Source: JAKQIM01 sp029557965 (GTDB lineage: Bacteria; Chloroflexota; Anaerolineae; Anaerolineales; UBA4823). From it: a DNA stretch of 33,936 nucleotides. Shown here one piece after another: positions 16,027 through 22,474 of this stretch. How positions within the stretch are numbered: the stretch's first letter is position 1; each line of letters begins with the position of its first letter. Location of the stretch: NCBI GenBank assembly GCA_035341015.1, contig DAOQUL010000040.1, positions 1-33,936 on the forward strand, read 5' to 3'. The notes beneath the pieces were generated by a model. It had not been told where the DNA came from, searched no databases, and saw only the letters and a list, made by a program, of their open reading frames with translations. The position numbers were made by a program, and so were the translations under genes.

Positions 16027-16587
16027 GGCTGCCTCCGCACTCAGATTCTTCTGATGCGGAGTACACCCGTTCCTCAGTGGCAGGAATGCTTAACCGCAAC
16101 GGACGCCGAGACCAGTTCAGCGTTAAATGCCTGGTTCGCGTCATGCAAAATTTGTCATTTGTGATTAGACCATTTTGAAGAGAACTTCCTGGACGACAAA
16201 TCTGCTGGTTTTCAGTTGGAGTTGGACGAAGTCCGGGACGCTGATGCGCTTGAGCGCCTGGGTTTGATCCTGGCGACAGCCACACTCTATCTCGTCAGCA
16301 CAGGCACGGCTATCGTTTCTCTTGGCCTGCGACATGCCGTTGACACCCACTGGCAGCGTGGTTTGAGCTATTTTCAGATCGGTTGGCGTTGGATCCGCGC
16401 AATGCGCTTGCTCATCTTGAATACTTGTTACCTTTCCTTTGGCTTGAGCCTGGGCCTGATCCTTATCCGGCTTTCGCTTCAAAGGCTCAGGCTGCCAGGC
16501 CGATTGCTACTATCTTTGGACAACGCCTTGAAATCACATAAGATTTGTCAATCAATCAGACAACCGATACAGAACAGCGTTTCTAAG

Positions 16588-16680
16588 ACGACTTTTCGGA
16601 GATTGAGCAGAATCGTACCAGCAATGATTGCGATGACAGGCAAGGTAACGATGCTTGAAATAGCTCGCTGGGCAGAGAAA
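16588..16680 (+). pseudogene. N-terminal fragment of a different transposase
   Basis: About 31 codons read TTFRRLSRIVPAMIAMTGKVTMLEIARWAEK. This closely matches the N-terminal segment of another group of IS4-like transposases (AMTGRVTMLGISRW type, from recall). The likely start codon reads AAG and the homology stops before the sirtuin gene. The fragment lies immediately right of the IS4-type element, which adds to the evidence that this is an insertion hotspot. Confidence 0.5.
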
Positions 16681-16693
16681 GATTGTAAATCTT

Positions 16694-17488
16694 TTATCCA
16701 GGATCAAGGGTTTTTATCGTCTTGACTAAAGCAGGCAATGCGTCAATGACATCTGCTCGGATAACAATATCCGCGGCTGAGTCAAAGATGGTGGGGGTGA
16801 GGTTTATCATAATGATCTTCTTTCCTTGCGCCAGGGCTTCTTCAACCAGCGCCGTTGCCGGACCTCCAGCCAGAGATGTGCCCGCAATCAGCATCAAGTC
16901 ACTCTGACGGATAGCTCTTCGAGCAGCCAGAATCGCCTTTGCGGGGAGTTGCTCACCGGTCAGGATTACATTTGGCTTCAGAACACCTTGGCAATCCGGG
17001 CAAATAGGTGCTCTTTCATCCCTTAGGAATTGTTCTATAAACGACCTGGATGGATATACCATGTAGCAAGACATACATACGACTTCGCCCAAAGTGCCAT
17101 GTAATTCAATCACGTTCCTGGAGCCGGCCTTTTTGTGCAGCATATCGGCATTTTGGCTGATTACCGCTCGTACGTATCCCATCTCTTCCAATTCAACCAG
17201 GGCACGGTGTGCCGCGTTAGGCTGCGCTGCACACACTGCCATTAAAAGCGGTTTAAAACCATCGTAAAATGACTGAGGGTCACGGCTGAAGCCTTGCAGA
17301 GTCCCCCTCTCTATCCCTCTTTCCTGCAAGGCTTCAGCCCGCGCCCACAACCCCGTCTCCGGGCTGCGAAAGTCAGGAATACCTGACCGGGTGGACATCC
17401 CTGCTCCAGTAAAAGTAACCGCTTGCCTGTTGTTTGCCAGCAGGGAGGCGGCTTGCCCAATTTCGACCCAAAAATTAACCTGGGACAT
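16694..17488 (-). CDS. cobB: NAD-dependent protein deacylase (sirtuin, CobB/Sir2 family)
   Basis: The 264-residue protein has the sirtuin core. GAGMSTRSGIPDFRS (28-42) binds NAD, QNADMLHKKAG (112-122) replaces the usual QNID, and His130 in ELHG is the catalytic base. Zinc ligands are CMSC (138-141) and CPDC (163-166), and GTSLAG (203-208) closes the nucleotide pocket. Sirtuins remove acyl groups from lysines using NAD. The segment normally reading VxFGExLP is here VILTGEQLP, which may alter acyl preference. The start at 17488 has only a weak ribosome-binding site. The gene lies about 100 nt downstream of a DegV gene in the same direction, so co-transcription is possible, and abuts the IS debris at its 3' end. 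Confidence 0.9.
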   Translation of the reverse strand: MSQVNFWVEIGQAASLLANNRQAVTFTGAGMSTRSGIPDFRSPETGLWARAEALQERGIERGTLQGFSRDPQSFYDGFKPLLMAVCAAQPNAAHRALVELEEMGYVRAVISQNADMLHKKAGSRNVIELHGTLGEVVCMSCYMVYPSRSFIEQFLRDERAPICPDCQGVLKPNVILTGEQLPAKAILAARRAIRQSDLMLIAGTSLAGGPATALVEEALAQGKKIIMINLTPTIFDSAADIVIRADVIDALPALVKTIKTLDPG

Positions 17489-17587
17489 TTCAACGATTCA
17501 TTCGCTCAACTGGTTTCTGCTGTCTTTGAGCCTATTCATCTATTGTAATTCATCTTGCGAGCGATGAAGATAGTATTCTAAAAATGA

Positions 17588-18448
17588 TCATCCGGTAAGC
17601 GTGTAAAAGGCCACACCCAGCGTTCCAGGGCCAGCATGCGTGCCAATCACCGGGCCGGCTTCAAAGACCTCCAGTTCAGCGTAATTGAAGTTTGATTTCA
17701 ACTGCGCACCAAACGCACGCGCTTTTTCTTCGATATCGCAGTGAAAGATGGCGAAATGCGTCTCTTTTGCGCCGACCTTTTCATCCACCAGCTCTAACAA
17801 GCGAGCAACCGCGCGCTTACTGGTTCTTACGCGCTCCAAGGGTTCAATTCGGCCGTCCTTGAGGTAAAGTATGGGTTTGATGCTTAGAGCCGAACCCAAG
17901 AGCGCCGTCGCGCCGCCGATACGCCCCCCCTTATGAAGGTATTCGAGGGTTTCAACAGTAAAGATCACGCTCGTATTTTGTTTAATATCTTCCACCAACT
18001 GAATTACCTCCTGGGCGCTTTTCCCTTCTGCAGCCGCGCGGGCAGCGGCTATCACCAACATACCCAGCCCCATCGAAACGGATTCGGAGTTGATTATATG
18101 GACGGGCACATCTGTGAATCGCTGGTTAGCCATCTCTGCCGATTGTAGAGTAGCGCTCATCTGGGGCGAGATGACGATTGTGACGATTTCGTCCGCTTTT
18201 TTCGCAAGTTGGGTGTACAGGGCAACGAAATCTTGCGCAGTAGGTTGGGCGGTCGAGGGCAGGTTTTTACTGGCGCGCAGCAAGCTGTAAAATTCCTTCG
18301 CATCCAGGTTTATCCCAGACTGGTAAGTTTTTTCTCCAAAATTGACATAAACTGGCGCCACCTCAAATCCATATTTCTTCCCCTGCGCCGGGGTCAGGGA
18401 ACAAGCCCCATCGGTGACAATAGCAACTTTTTTCAGTGCAGTGGACAT
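17588..18448 (-). CDS. DegV/FakB-family fatty-acid-binding protein (first copy)
   Basis: I choose ATG 18448 (MSTALKKVAIVTD) because AAAGGAG stands 6 nt upstream; the longer frame to 18508 adds an unlikely leader. The 286-residue protein has the DegV hallmarks: VTDGACSLTP, SPQMSATLQSAE, INSESVSMGLGM, TLEYLHKGGRIGGATALLGSALSIKP and GTHAGPGTLGVAF. DegV proteins bind one fatty acid and, as FakB, present it to the kinase FakA. The acyl-phosphate made can be used by PlsY. Here the gene directly follows a PlsY-like gene, a telling neighbourhood, though no FakA is seen. The first motif reads DGACS instead of the commoner DSTSD. Confidence 0.85.
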   Translation of the reverse strand: MSTALKKVAIVTDGACSLTPAQGKKYGFEVAPVYVNFGEKTYQSGINLDAKEFYSLLRASKNLPSTAQPTAQDFVALYTQLAKKADEIVTIVISPQMSATLQSAEMANQRFTDVPVHIINSESVSMGLGMLVIAAARAAAEGKSAQEVIQLVEDIKQNTSVIFTVETLEYLHKGGRIGGATALLGSALSIKPILYLKDGRIEPLERVRTSKRAVARLLELVDEKVGAKETHFAIFHCDIEEKARAFGAQLKSNFNYAELEVFEAGPVIGTHAGPGTLGVAFYTLTG

Positions 18449-18511
18449 AACAAGCTCCTTTGGTTGGTGAAAGCAATAAGCGTATGAAATGAGTGTCAGG
18501 AATATCAAGTA

Positions 18512-19192
18512 TTATTTTGGTGTGCTGTCCTCCTTCCCATTTTCCGGCGCTGCGCTAGCGTTTTTTGCGCGCCAGCCCACCCCGCGTTCTGTCCCATCTA
18601 TCAAAGCGCGGATGTTGGGACGGAGCGCCCATAGCAGCAGCGCTTCGGCAAAAACCCCATAGAGCACGTAAATCCAGGGAGAGTAACCCAGCCAGGCTCG
18701 CATTGCAAATACAATAGTGGCCGTAACGCCAACGCTCATGGTTGCCAGCGAGGCGTACCCCACGCCAAAAAACATGATCAATCCCACACCCACCAGGATG
18801 ACCAGGTTCAAAGGGTACAGCCCCACCGCTCCGCCCAGGGCCGGAGCACCGCCTGCCCCGCCGCGCAAGCGTACCCTGCCATCTGCCCCGCGCTCAGCCA
18901 GAAAAATGGAATAGTTATGCCCCAGGATAGCCGCCAGCGGCGCGCCGACCAGCGCCCACTCGATCCCGGGGGCAAGCCATTTGGCCAGCCAGACAGTTCC
19001 CATCCCTTTGAGCATATCCAAAATCAGTGTGAGAATGCCAACCGGATACCCGGCCGCGCGCATGCTGTTCGTCGTTCCGGTGCGCCCGCTCCCCACGAGA
19101 CGCACATCCTTTCCTGTTTTCCATCGCACCAGCAGCAAGCCAAAAGGAATGGCCCCAAGCGTATAGGAGATCATCACAACCAGAATGGACAT
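18512..19192 (-). CDS. plsY: PlsY-like acyl-phosphate:glycerol-3-phosphate acyltransferase, divergent motifs
   Basis: The 226-residue membrane protein matches PlsY in topology and motif order. Helix 1 is SILVVMISYTLGAIPFGLLL, and motif 1 reads VGSGRTGTTNSMRAAG (usual GSGNxGATN). A DxxKG element, DMLKGMGTVWL, and LAAILGHNYSIFL (usual LGHxxPvFl) follow. Motif 3 reads RGGAGGAPALGG where PlsY normally has GGKGVAT, so the conserved Lys is absent. A charged tail follows the last helix. PlsY acylates glycerol-3-phosphate to lysophosphatidate, the first step of phospholipid synthesis. It lies 3 nt after the MBL gene and 63 nt before a DegV gene. The family is clear, but the altered motif leaves activity uncertain. 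Confidence 0.75.
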   Translation of the reverse strand: MSILVVMISYTLGAIPFGLLLVRWKTGKDVRLVGSGRTGTTNSMRAAGYPVGILTLILDMLKGMGTVWLAKWLAPGIEWALVGAPLAAILGHNYSIFLAERGADGRVRLRGGAGGAPALGGAVGLYPLNLVILVGVGLIMFFGVGYASLATMSVGVTATIVFAMRAWLGYSPWIYVLYGVFAEALLLWALRPNIRALIDGTERGVGWRAKNASAAPENGKEDSTPK

Positions 19193-19195
19193 AGA

Positions 19196-19861
19196 TCAAT
19201 CTGCCAATTTTCTGTTCGCAAATCTGTGCCAATCATTGCCATTCAGGAGAACGGCCCTGGTATGCCCACCGATTTCGCCAGGATCGGCTAAACTGTGCGC
19301 CAGGTCATAGTGAATCGGCAGGATATACCGGGGGGAGAAGCGATTCGCCATGTCAATGAGCGTTTTCTTGTAGCGGTTGGGTTGAAAAGGAGCCTTGCGC
19401 CAGGGCAGGCAAAGAATATCCGGGCTGACCGGGAGCGGCGCTTCATGAGCATCACCTATGTGCAGTAAATTGGCTGTATCCTTAACTAAAAAGGAAAGTG
19501 GTGTGCCGCCTGGATCAGGCTTGCGCCGCCGGAAAACTAGGTAGAAAAACGTATAGATGGGGTCGTCAATAAGGCTATATCCAGGTAGAATTTGAATATT
19601 GGCGATTTGCTGCCCCGGGCGGACGGGTTGCAGTCGCTCTCGACTGACGCCCATCTTGCTGGCGATCTCGCAAACGTCGGGGGATGCCAATATTCTCCCG
19701 CTGGCGACCTCCGTTACTCTACCGATATGGTCTCTGTGGGCATGGGTAATGCAGATATACTCCACACCTGGGTCCGGCTCATGCGTAAAATCAGGATCTA
19801 TCAAGATGTGATGGATCCCTATGATTTCGACACAAGAATGACCAAGATAGCGAATTTTCAT
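19196..19861 (-). CDS. metallo-beta-lactamase-fold hydrolase (UlaG-like)
   Basis: I prefer ATG 19861 (MKIRYLGHSC) to the TTG at 19873; neither has a strong Shine-Dalgarno. The 221-residue protein carries the MBL motifs: LGHSC near the start, ITHAHRDHIGR (the HxHxDH metal site), LLHIGDAH, and a final LPIHYDL. UlaG-like proteins hydrolyse lactone or phosphoester bonds and need two metal ions. The substrate cannot be read from the sequence. The gene follows the TauE-type exporter by 48 nt and is 3 nt before the plsY-like gene, so it is part of that operon. Confidence 0.75.
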   Translation of the reverse strand: MKIRYLGHSCVEIIGIHHILIDPDFTHEPDPGVEYICITHAHRDHIGRVTEVASGRILASPDVCEIASKMGVSRERLQPVRPGQQIANIQILPGYSLIDDPIYTFFYLVFRRRKPDPGGTPLSFLVKDTANLLHIGDAHEAPLPVSPDILCLPWRKAPFQPNRYKKTLIDMANRFSPRYILPIHYDLAHSLADPGEIGGHTRAVLLNGNDWHRFANRKLAD

Positions 19862-19909
19862 TATGGTTTTCAATGCTCGAATTTCATCGGGCGCAGGCGC
19901 TCCCGTGAA

Positions 19910-20677
19910 TCACGGCAAAAAGATCATCACAATCCCCAGGCATGCGAACACGCTTCCAACGGCGCGGTTTAACCTCTTTTCAGAAACTTTATTGGCAAAA
20001 TTCGCACTTAGTAAACCTCCAATGATCGATCCAACGGCAATGACAAGCCCGCTGGGAAAATCAACGTTGCCATGCAAGGCATAGCCCAACGTACCTGAAA
20101 ACGCTGTAAATGCCATAATCAGCGTGGATGTTCCAATTGCCATGTGAGTGGGAAATTTCAACACGAGCAAGAGAACCAATAGAAACATAACTCCCCCGCC
20201 GGCTCCAGATAAGCCGCTGATGATTCCCAACACAAGCCCAATTCCAAATGTAATGAATCGCTTCTTGTTAGTCATGGCGGCCAACGGCGCACCACTTATT
20301 TTTCGTTCCGGGCGGGTGCTTTTTATCCACATAGATATGGCGATGGCAAACACAAGGAAAACGAATCCCTTACTCATCAGATCGCCGGAAATTGAAGTGT
20401 TGGCTATACGCGCTCCGGCCTGGGCGCCCAGCAGCGCCCCAACAGCCAGCCATAATCCAGATTTCAGGTTGACATTGCCATTTCGATAATAGGACCAGGC
20501 AACAGGCAAAGGTGTGATAATGTCCATGAACAAACTGGTGCCAACCGCTACATGGATGGGGAAACCAAGCAGCATGGTCAATAATGGAATGACCACGATC
20601 ATGCCGCTGGCCCCGGTCAAGCCAACCACAACACCAGTAACCAATCCGATGAATACTTTGATAAAGATGGCGCTCAT
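19910..20677 (-). CDS. TauE/SafE-family membrane exporter
   Basis: The 255-residue protein has two related halves, each with about four helices. Both begin with the family hallmark: GLVTGVVVGLTGASGMIVVIPLL in the first and GLVLGIISGLSGAGGGVMFLLVL in the second. Each half also has a GTSL or GTST segment (VAVGTSLFMDI, MAIGTSTLIMA). TauE/SafE proteins are permeases linked to export of sulfite, sulfoacetate or other organic anions, often of unknown substrate. AGGAG lies about 11 nt before ATG 20677. It appears to lead the run TauE, MBL, plsY, degV. Confidence 0.85.
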   Translation of the reverse strand: MSAIFIKVFIGLVTGVVVGLTGASGMIVVIPLLTMLLGFPIHVAVGTSLFMDIITPLPVAWSYYRNGNVNLKSGLWLAVGALLGAQAGARIANTSISGDLMSKGFVFLVFAIAISMWIKSTRPERKISGAPLAAMTNKKRFITFGIGLVLGIISGLSGAGGGVMFLLVLLLVLKFPTHMAIGTSTLIMAFTAFSGTLGYALHGNVDFPSGLVIAVGSIIGGLLSANFANKVSEKRLNRAVGSVFACLGIVMIFLP

Positions 20678-20731
20678 AGATATTGGAATCTCCTTAGTTT
20701 GAAATACAGAATTTTCGAATACAAAAACCTT

Positions 20732-21178
20732 TTACGCTCTGAACGACATGTCTGGCTCTGCTCCCAGTTCCCGGAACAACTGCGGGGCCTGCACAAAAAT
20801 TCCTTCGCCGCTAACGGCTGTTTCCCCGTCTGCCAGGCGAATCTCGCCCGTAGCAGTGACCTTCTTCCCGCTAGCTTGCTTCACCCGCGCCGTAATGGTA
20901 AACGGCTGTCCAAGCGGAACAGGTTTGCGGTAATTAATATTCAAGTTTACCGAAGCGACGCGATATCCCGCCAGCCAGGCCGCCGCGCCCATGGCTTCGT
21001 CGAGAAGGGCGGCTGAGGCTCCCCCATGCGCCATACCTGGCGGGCCTTGCTGGGCTTTGGTAAGGGTTACTTCGGCAAAAATCGAGTCATCCTCGTGGGC
21101 GTACCAGGTGACGCCCATGCTTTGAAAGTCTTGCCCGCCGCAAACGAAGCAAGGGCTGTGTTTGGGTAATCGTTGCAT
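20732..21178 (-). CDS. PaaI-type hotdog-fold thioesterase
   Basis: The 148-residue protein carries the 4HBT/PaaI pattern: PGMAHGGASAALLDEAMGAAA (HGG with the central acidic residue), VNLNINYRKPVPLGQPFTITARV and a final beta strand GEIRLADGETAVSGEGIFV. It begins with HSPCFVCGG, a short N-terminal cysteine motif common in one subgroup. Hotdog thioesterases hydrolyse acyl-CoA or acyl-ACP, releasing free acids. GGAGGT lies 6 nt before ATG 21178. It sits between the second DegV gene and the TauE gene, in keeping with a fatty-acid theme. The acyl specificity is not evident. Confidence 0.8.
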   Translation of the reverse strand: MQRLPKHSPCFVCGGQDFQSMGVTWYAHEDDSIFAEVTLTKAQQGPPGMAHGGASAALLDEAMGAAAWLAGYRVASVNLNINYRKPVPLGQPFTITARVKQASGKKVTATGEIRLADGETAVSGEGIFVQAPQLFRELGAEPDMSFRA

Positions 21179-21245
21179 GAAAATACCTCCAAAAAGACAC
21201 CTTTTACATCAATGTTGTCCTGATTGTGATACCGTTCCATTCGGT

Positions 21246-22103
21246 TCACTCAATGTAAAACACGACGCCCAGCGTACCCGGGCCACCGTGGGTGCCAATG
21301 ATCGGCCCGGCTTCCGTAATAATCAGCTCGGCGGGATGGAAGCGAGCCTTCACCTCTTCGCCCAAGGTCTGCGCTTCTTCCCAGGCATTGCAGTGCATCA
21401 CAGCGGCATGTAAACCTTCGGTTTTTCCGGCGCGCTCGGCCATCAGATCCAGTATTCGCCCAATGGCGCGCTTTTTGGTGCGCACCTTCTCTAACGGCTC
21501 GATCCGCCCATCTTTGATATACAGGACGGGCTTGATGCTCAGCGCCGTGCCCAGAAGGGCGGTTGCGCCGCCGATGCGACCGCCCTTGTGCAGGTACTCC
21601 AGCGTATCCACGGTGAAAATGACGTTCACCTTGGGGATCAATCTCTCCACAAATGAGACGACCTCGTTGAGCTCTTTTCCCTCCGCGGCGGCGCGCGCAG
21701 CCGCAATGGCAATCATGCCCAGGCCCATGGAGACCGACTGCGAGTCAATCACCTGGATAGCCATCCCTGGAAGCTGCTGGCAGGCCGCCCGCGCAGAATC
21801 GAGCGTGGCGCTCATCTTTTGAGAGATGTGAATAGAGATGATCGCCTCGGCCTTCTCAGACAGGGCAGAATAGAACTTTACAAAATCTTGTACGCTTGGT
21901 TGAGATGTCGTAGGCAATTTTTCACTGTTCTTCAACAGACGATAGAAGGTTTCAGCATCCAGGTTGACGCCATCGTAATAGCTCTGAACTCCGAACATGA
22001 CGTATTCCGGAATGACGTGTAGATCGTATTTCTCTCCCATGGCCGGGGTGAGAGACGAAGTGCTATCGGTGACGACGGCTACTTTGCACTTGAGTTCGGG
22101 CAT
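21246..22103 (-). CDS. DegV/FakB-family fatty-acid-binding protein (second copy)
   Basis: The 285-residue protein is a clear paralogue of the product at 17588-18448, sharing long blocks such as TLEYLHKGGRIGGATALLG and EKVRTKKRAIGR versus ERVRTSKRAVAR. It keeps the commoner VTDSTSSLTP first motif, SQKMSATLDSAR, IDSQSVSMGLGM and GTHGGPGTLGVVF. AAAGGA lies about 8 nt before ATG 22103. Multiple FakB paralogues in one genome typically prefer different acyl chains, so the two copies may divide saturated and unsaturated acids; that is inference. The copy is separated from the first by thioesterase, TauE, MBL and plsY genes. Confidence 0.85.
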   Translation of the reverse strand: MPELKCKVAVVTDSTSSLTPAMGEKYDLHVIPEYVMFGVQSYYDGVNLDAETFYRLLKNSEKLPTTSQPSVQDFVKFYSALSEKAEAIISIHISQKMSATLDSARAACQQLPGMAIQVIDSQSVSMGLGMIAIAAARAAAEGKELNEVVSFVERLIPKVNVIFTVDTLEYLHKGGRIGGATALLGTALSIKPVLYIKDGRIEPLEKVRTKKRAIGRILDLMAERAGKTEGLHAAVMHCNAWEEAQTLGEEVKARFHPAELIITEAGPIIGTHGGPGTLGVVFYIE

Positions 22104-22210
22104 AGTTCATCCTTTTTTTCTGATGCCTTTCTGGGTTAATAGGTTGGCAACATAAAGCTATTCTCAGCTCACCCCGGTGAAGCGGGATGCTCCTGGATGG
22201 TGGAATCTCA

Positions 22211-22225
22211 GGTCACGGCGTGACC
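22211..22225. repeat. short palindrome just after the 84-residue gene
   Basis: GGTCACGGCGTGACC is a perfect palindrome around a single central base. It begins at the base after the stop of the 84-residue gene, about 110 nt upstream of the second degV start. No U-tract follows, so it is a weak terminator at best. It could be a binding site for a dimeric regulator of the degV gene. Confidence 0.4.
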
Positions 22226-22474
22226 TTACTCAACCTCGACGCGCTCCGCCTTGTGGCGCGGCTTTTCTTCTTTCTCCAGCTGTTCGATAGCTGTATCCAA
22301 CAGGCTGCGCAGGGCCAGCAACTGCTCTCGCCGCGCTGTGCGCAGGTGCTCGCGCGCCTCCTTTGGCAGGAACATCAGGCGCGGCAATGGCAGCGTCAGG
22401 CGCAGCAGGTCGAATGGGCCTTCGGGCTGCTCTTCAATGTCTAGTCCGATGGTTGGTTCCTTTTCTTCACTCAT
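22226..22474 (-). CDS. 82-residue acidic/amphipathic protein coupled to arsA
   Basis: I choose ATG 22474 (MSEEKEPTIG), with AGGAGG 6 nt upstream; this start overlaps the arsA stop by 8 nt. The protein has an acidic N-terminus, a hydrophobic stretch (FDLLRLTLPLPRLMFLP) and a charged helix (KEAREHLRTARREQLLALRSLLDTAIEQLEKEEKPRHK). There is no signal peptide. I do not recognise the family. Strong ribosome-binding site and overlap argue for a real gene that is co-translated with arsA. It may be a partner of that ATPase. Confidence 0.65.
   Translation of the reverse strand: MSEEKEPTIGLDIEEQPEGPFDLLRLTLPLPRLMFLPKEAREHLRTARREQLLALRSLLDTAIEQLEKEEKPRHKAERVEVE

Larger units (their letters stand above)
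14284..16176 (-). mobile_element. 1.9-kb minimal serine-recombinase element nested in the IS4-type transposase gene
   Basis: GAA occurs at both junctions (14284-14286 and 16177-16179). Excision between the copies removes 1893 bp (631 codons) and rebuilds the host transposase frame. Just inside the ends are inverted repeats: ATGGTCT then CAAATGACAAA on the left (14287-14309), and their complements on the right (16151-16173). The only contents are one small ORF and a large serine recombinase, both on the minus strand. As I recall, TnpX/TndX-type transposons also recombine at a GA dinucleotide, which fits. Exact junction bases are inferred, since 1-nt shifts cannot be excluded. Confidence 0.75.
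13480..16541 (+). pseudogene. IS4-type transposase, split by insertion and carrying a stop and a frameshift
   Basis: The 5' part (13480-14286) encodes the N-terminus, then LALDSSSLWD (first Asp) and ILLADRGFDD (second Asp), ending DEYGLRFDPE. The 3' part (from 16177) resumes EENFLDDKSAGFQ (catalytic Glu) and GWRWIR. Joining at the shared GAA gives RFDPEENFLDDKS, the expected family motif, in frame. Three lesions exist: an in-frame TAG at 13753-13755 in E-x-RGHKIYLALD, the insertion, and a 1-nt loss near 16401. After the frameshift the C-terminus (LLPFLWLEPGPDPYPAFASK) ends at TAA 16539-16541. The repaired protein would be about 389 residues. The gene cannot make a functional transposase. Confidence 0.8.
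13382..16559 (+). mobile_element. IS4-type insertion sequence, interrupted by a serine-recombinase element
   Basis: The terminal inverted repeats are CTGATTGACTGACAAA on the left (13382-13397) and its near-complement TTTGTCAATCAATCAG on the right (16544-16559), with one mismatch in 16. Inside lies a transposase gene of the IS4 DDE type (13480-16541). Without the 1893-bp insert the element would be about 1285 bp, a normal size for such an IS. I found no target-site duplication at its ends (left flank CAGAG, right flank ACAAC), so one flank may have been rearranged. Confidence 0.75.

Noticed and set aside
14278..16171. GACC at both junctions as the insertion core
   Set aside because: It also keeps frame but gives RFDHFEEN, one residue longer than the family motif; the GAA junction gives RFDPEEN and agrees better with the inverted ends.
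15875..16285. Minus-strand 136-codon ORF overlapping the start of the recombinase
   Set aside because: Composition is Pro/Arg/Ser-rich and shadow-like, it crosses the element end, and the 67-residue frame in the same place looks more protein-like.
16165..16482. Minus-strand 105-codon ORF near the recombinase
   Set aside because: It lies antisense to the 3' part of the split transposase, crosses the element boundary and has no recognisable domain.
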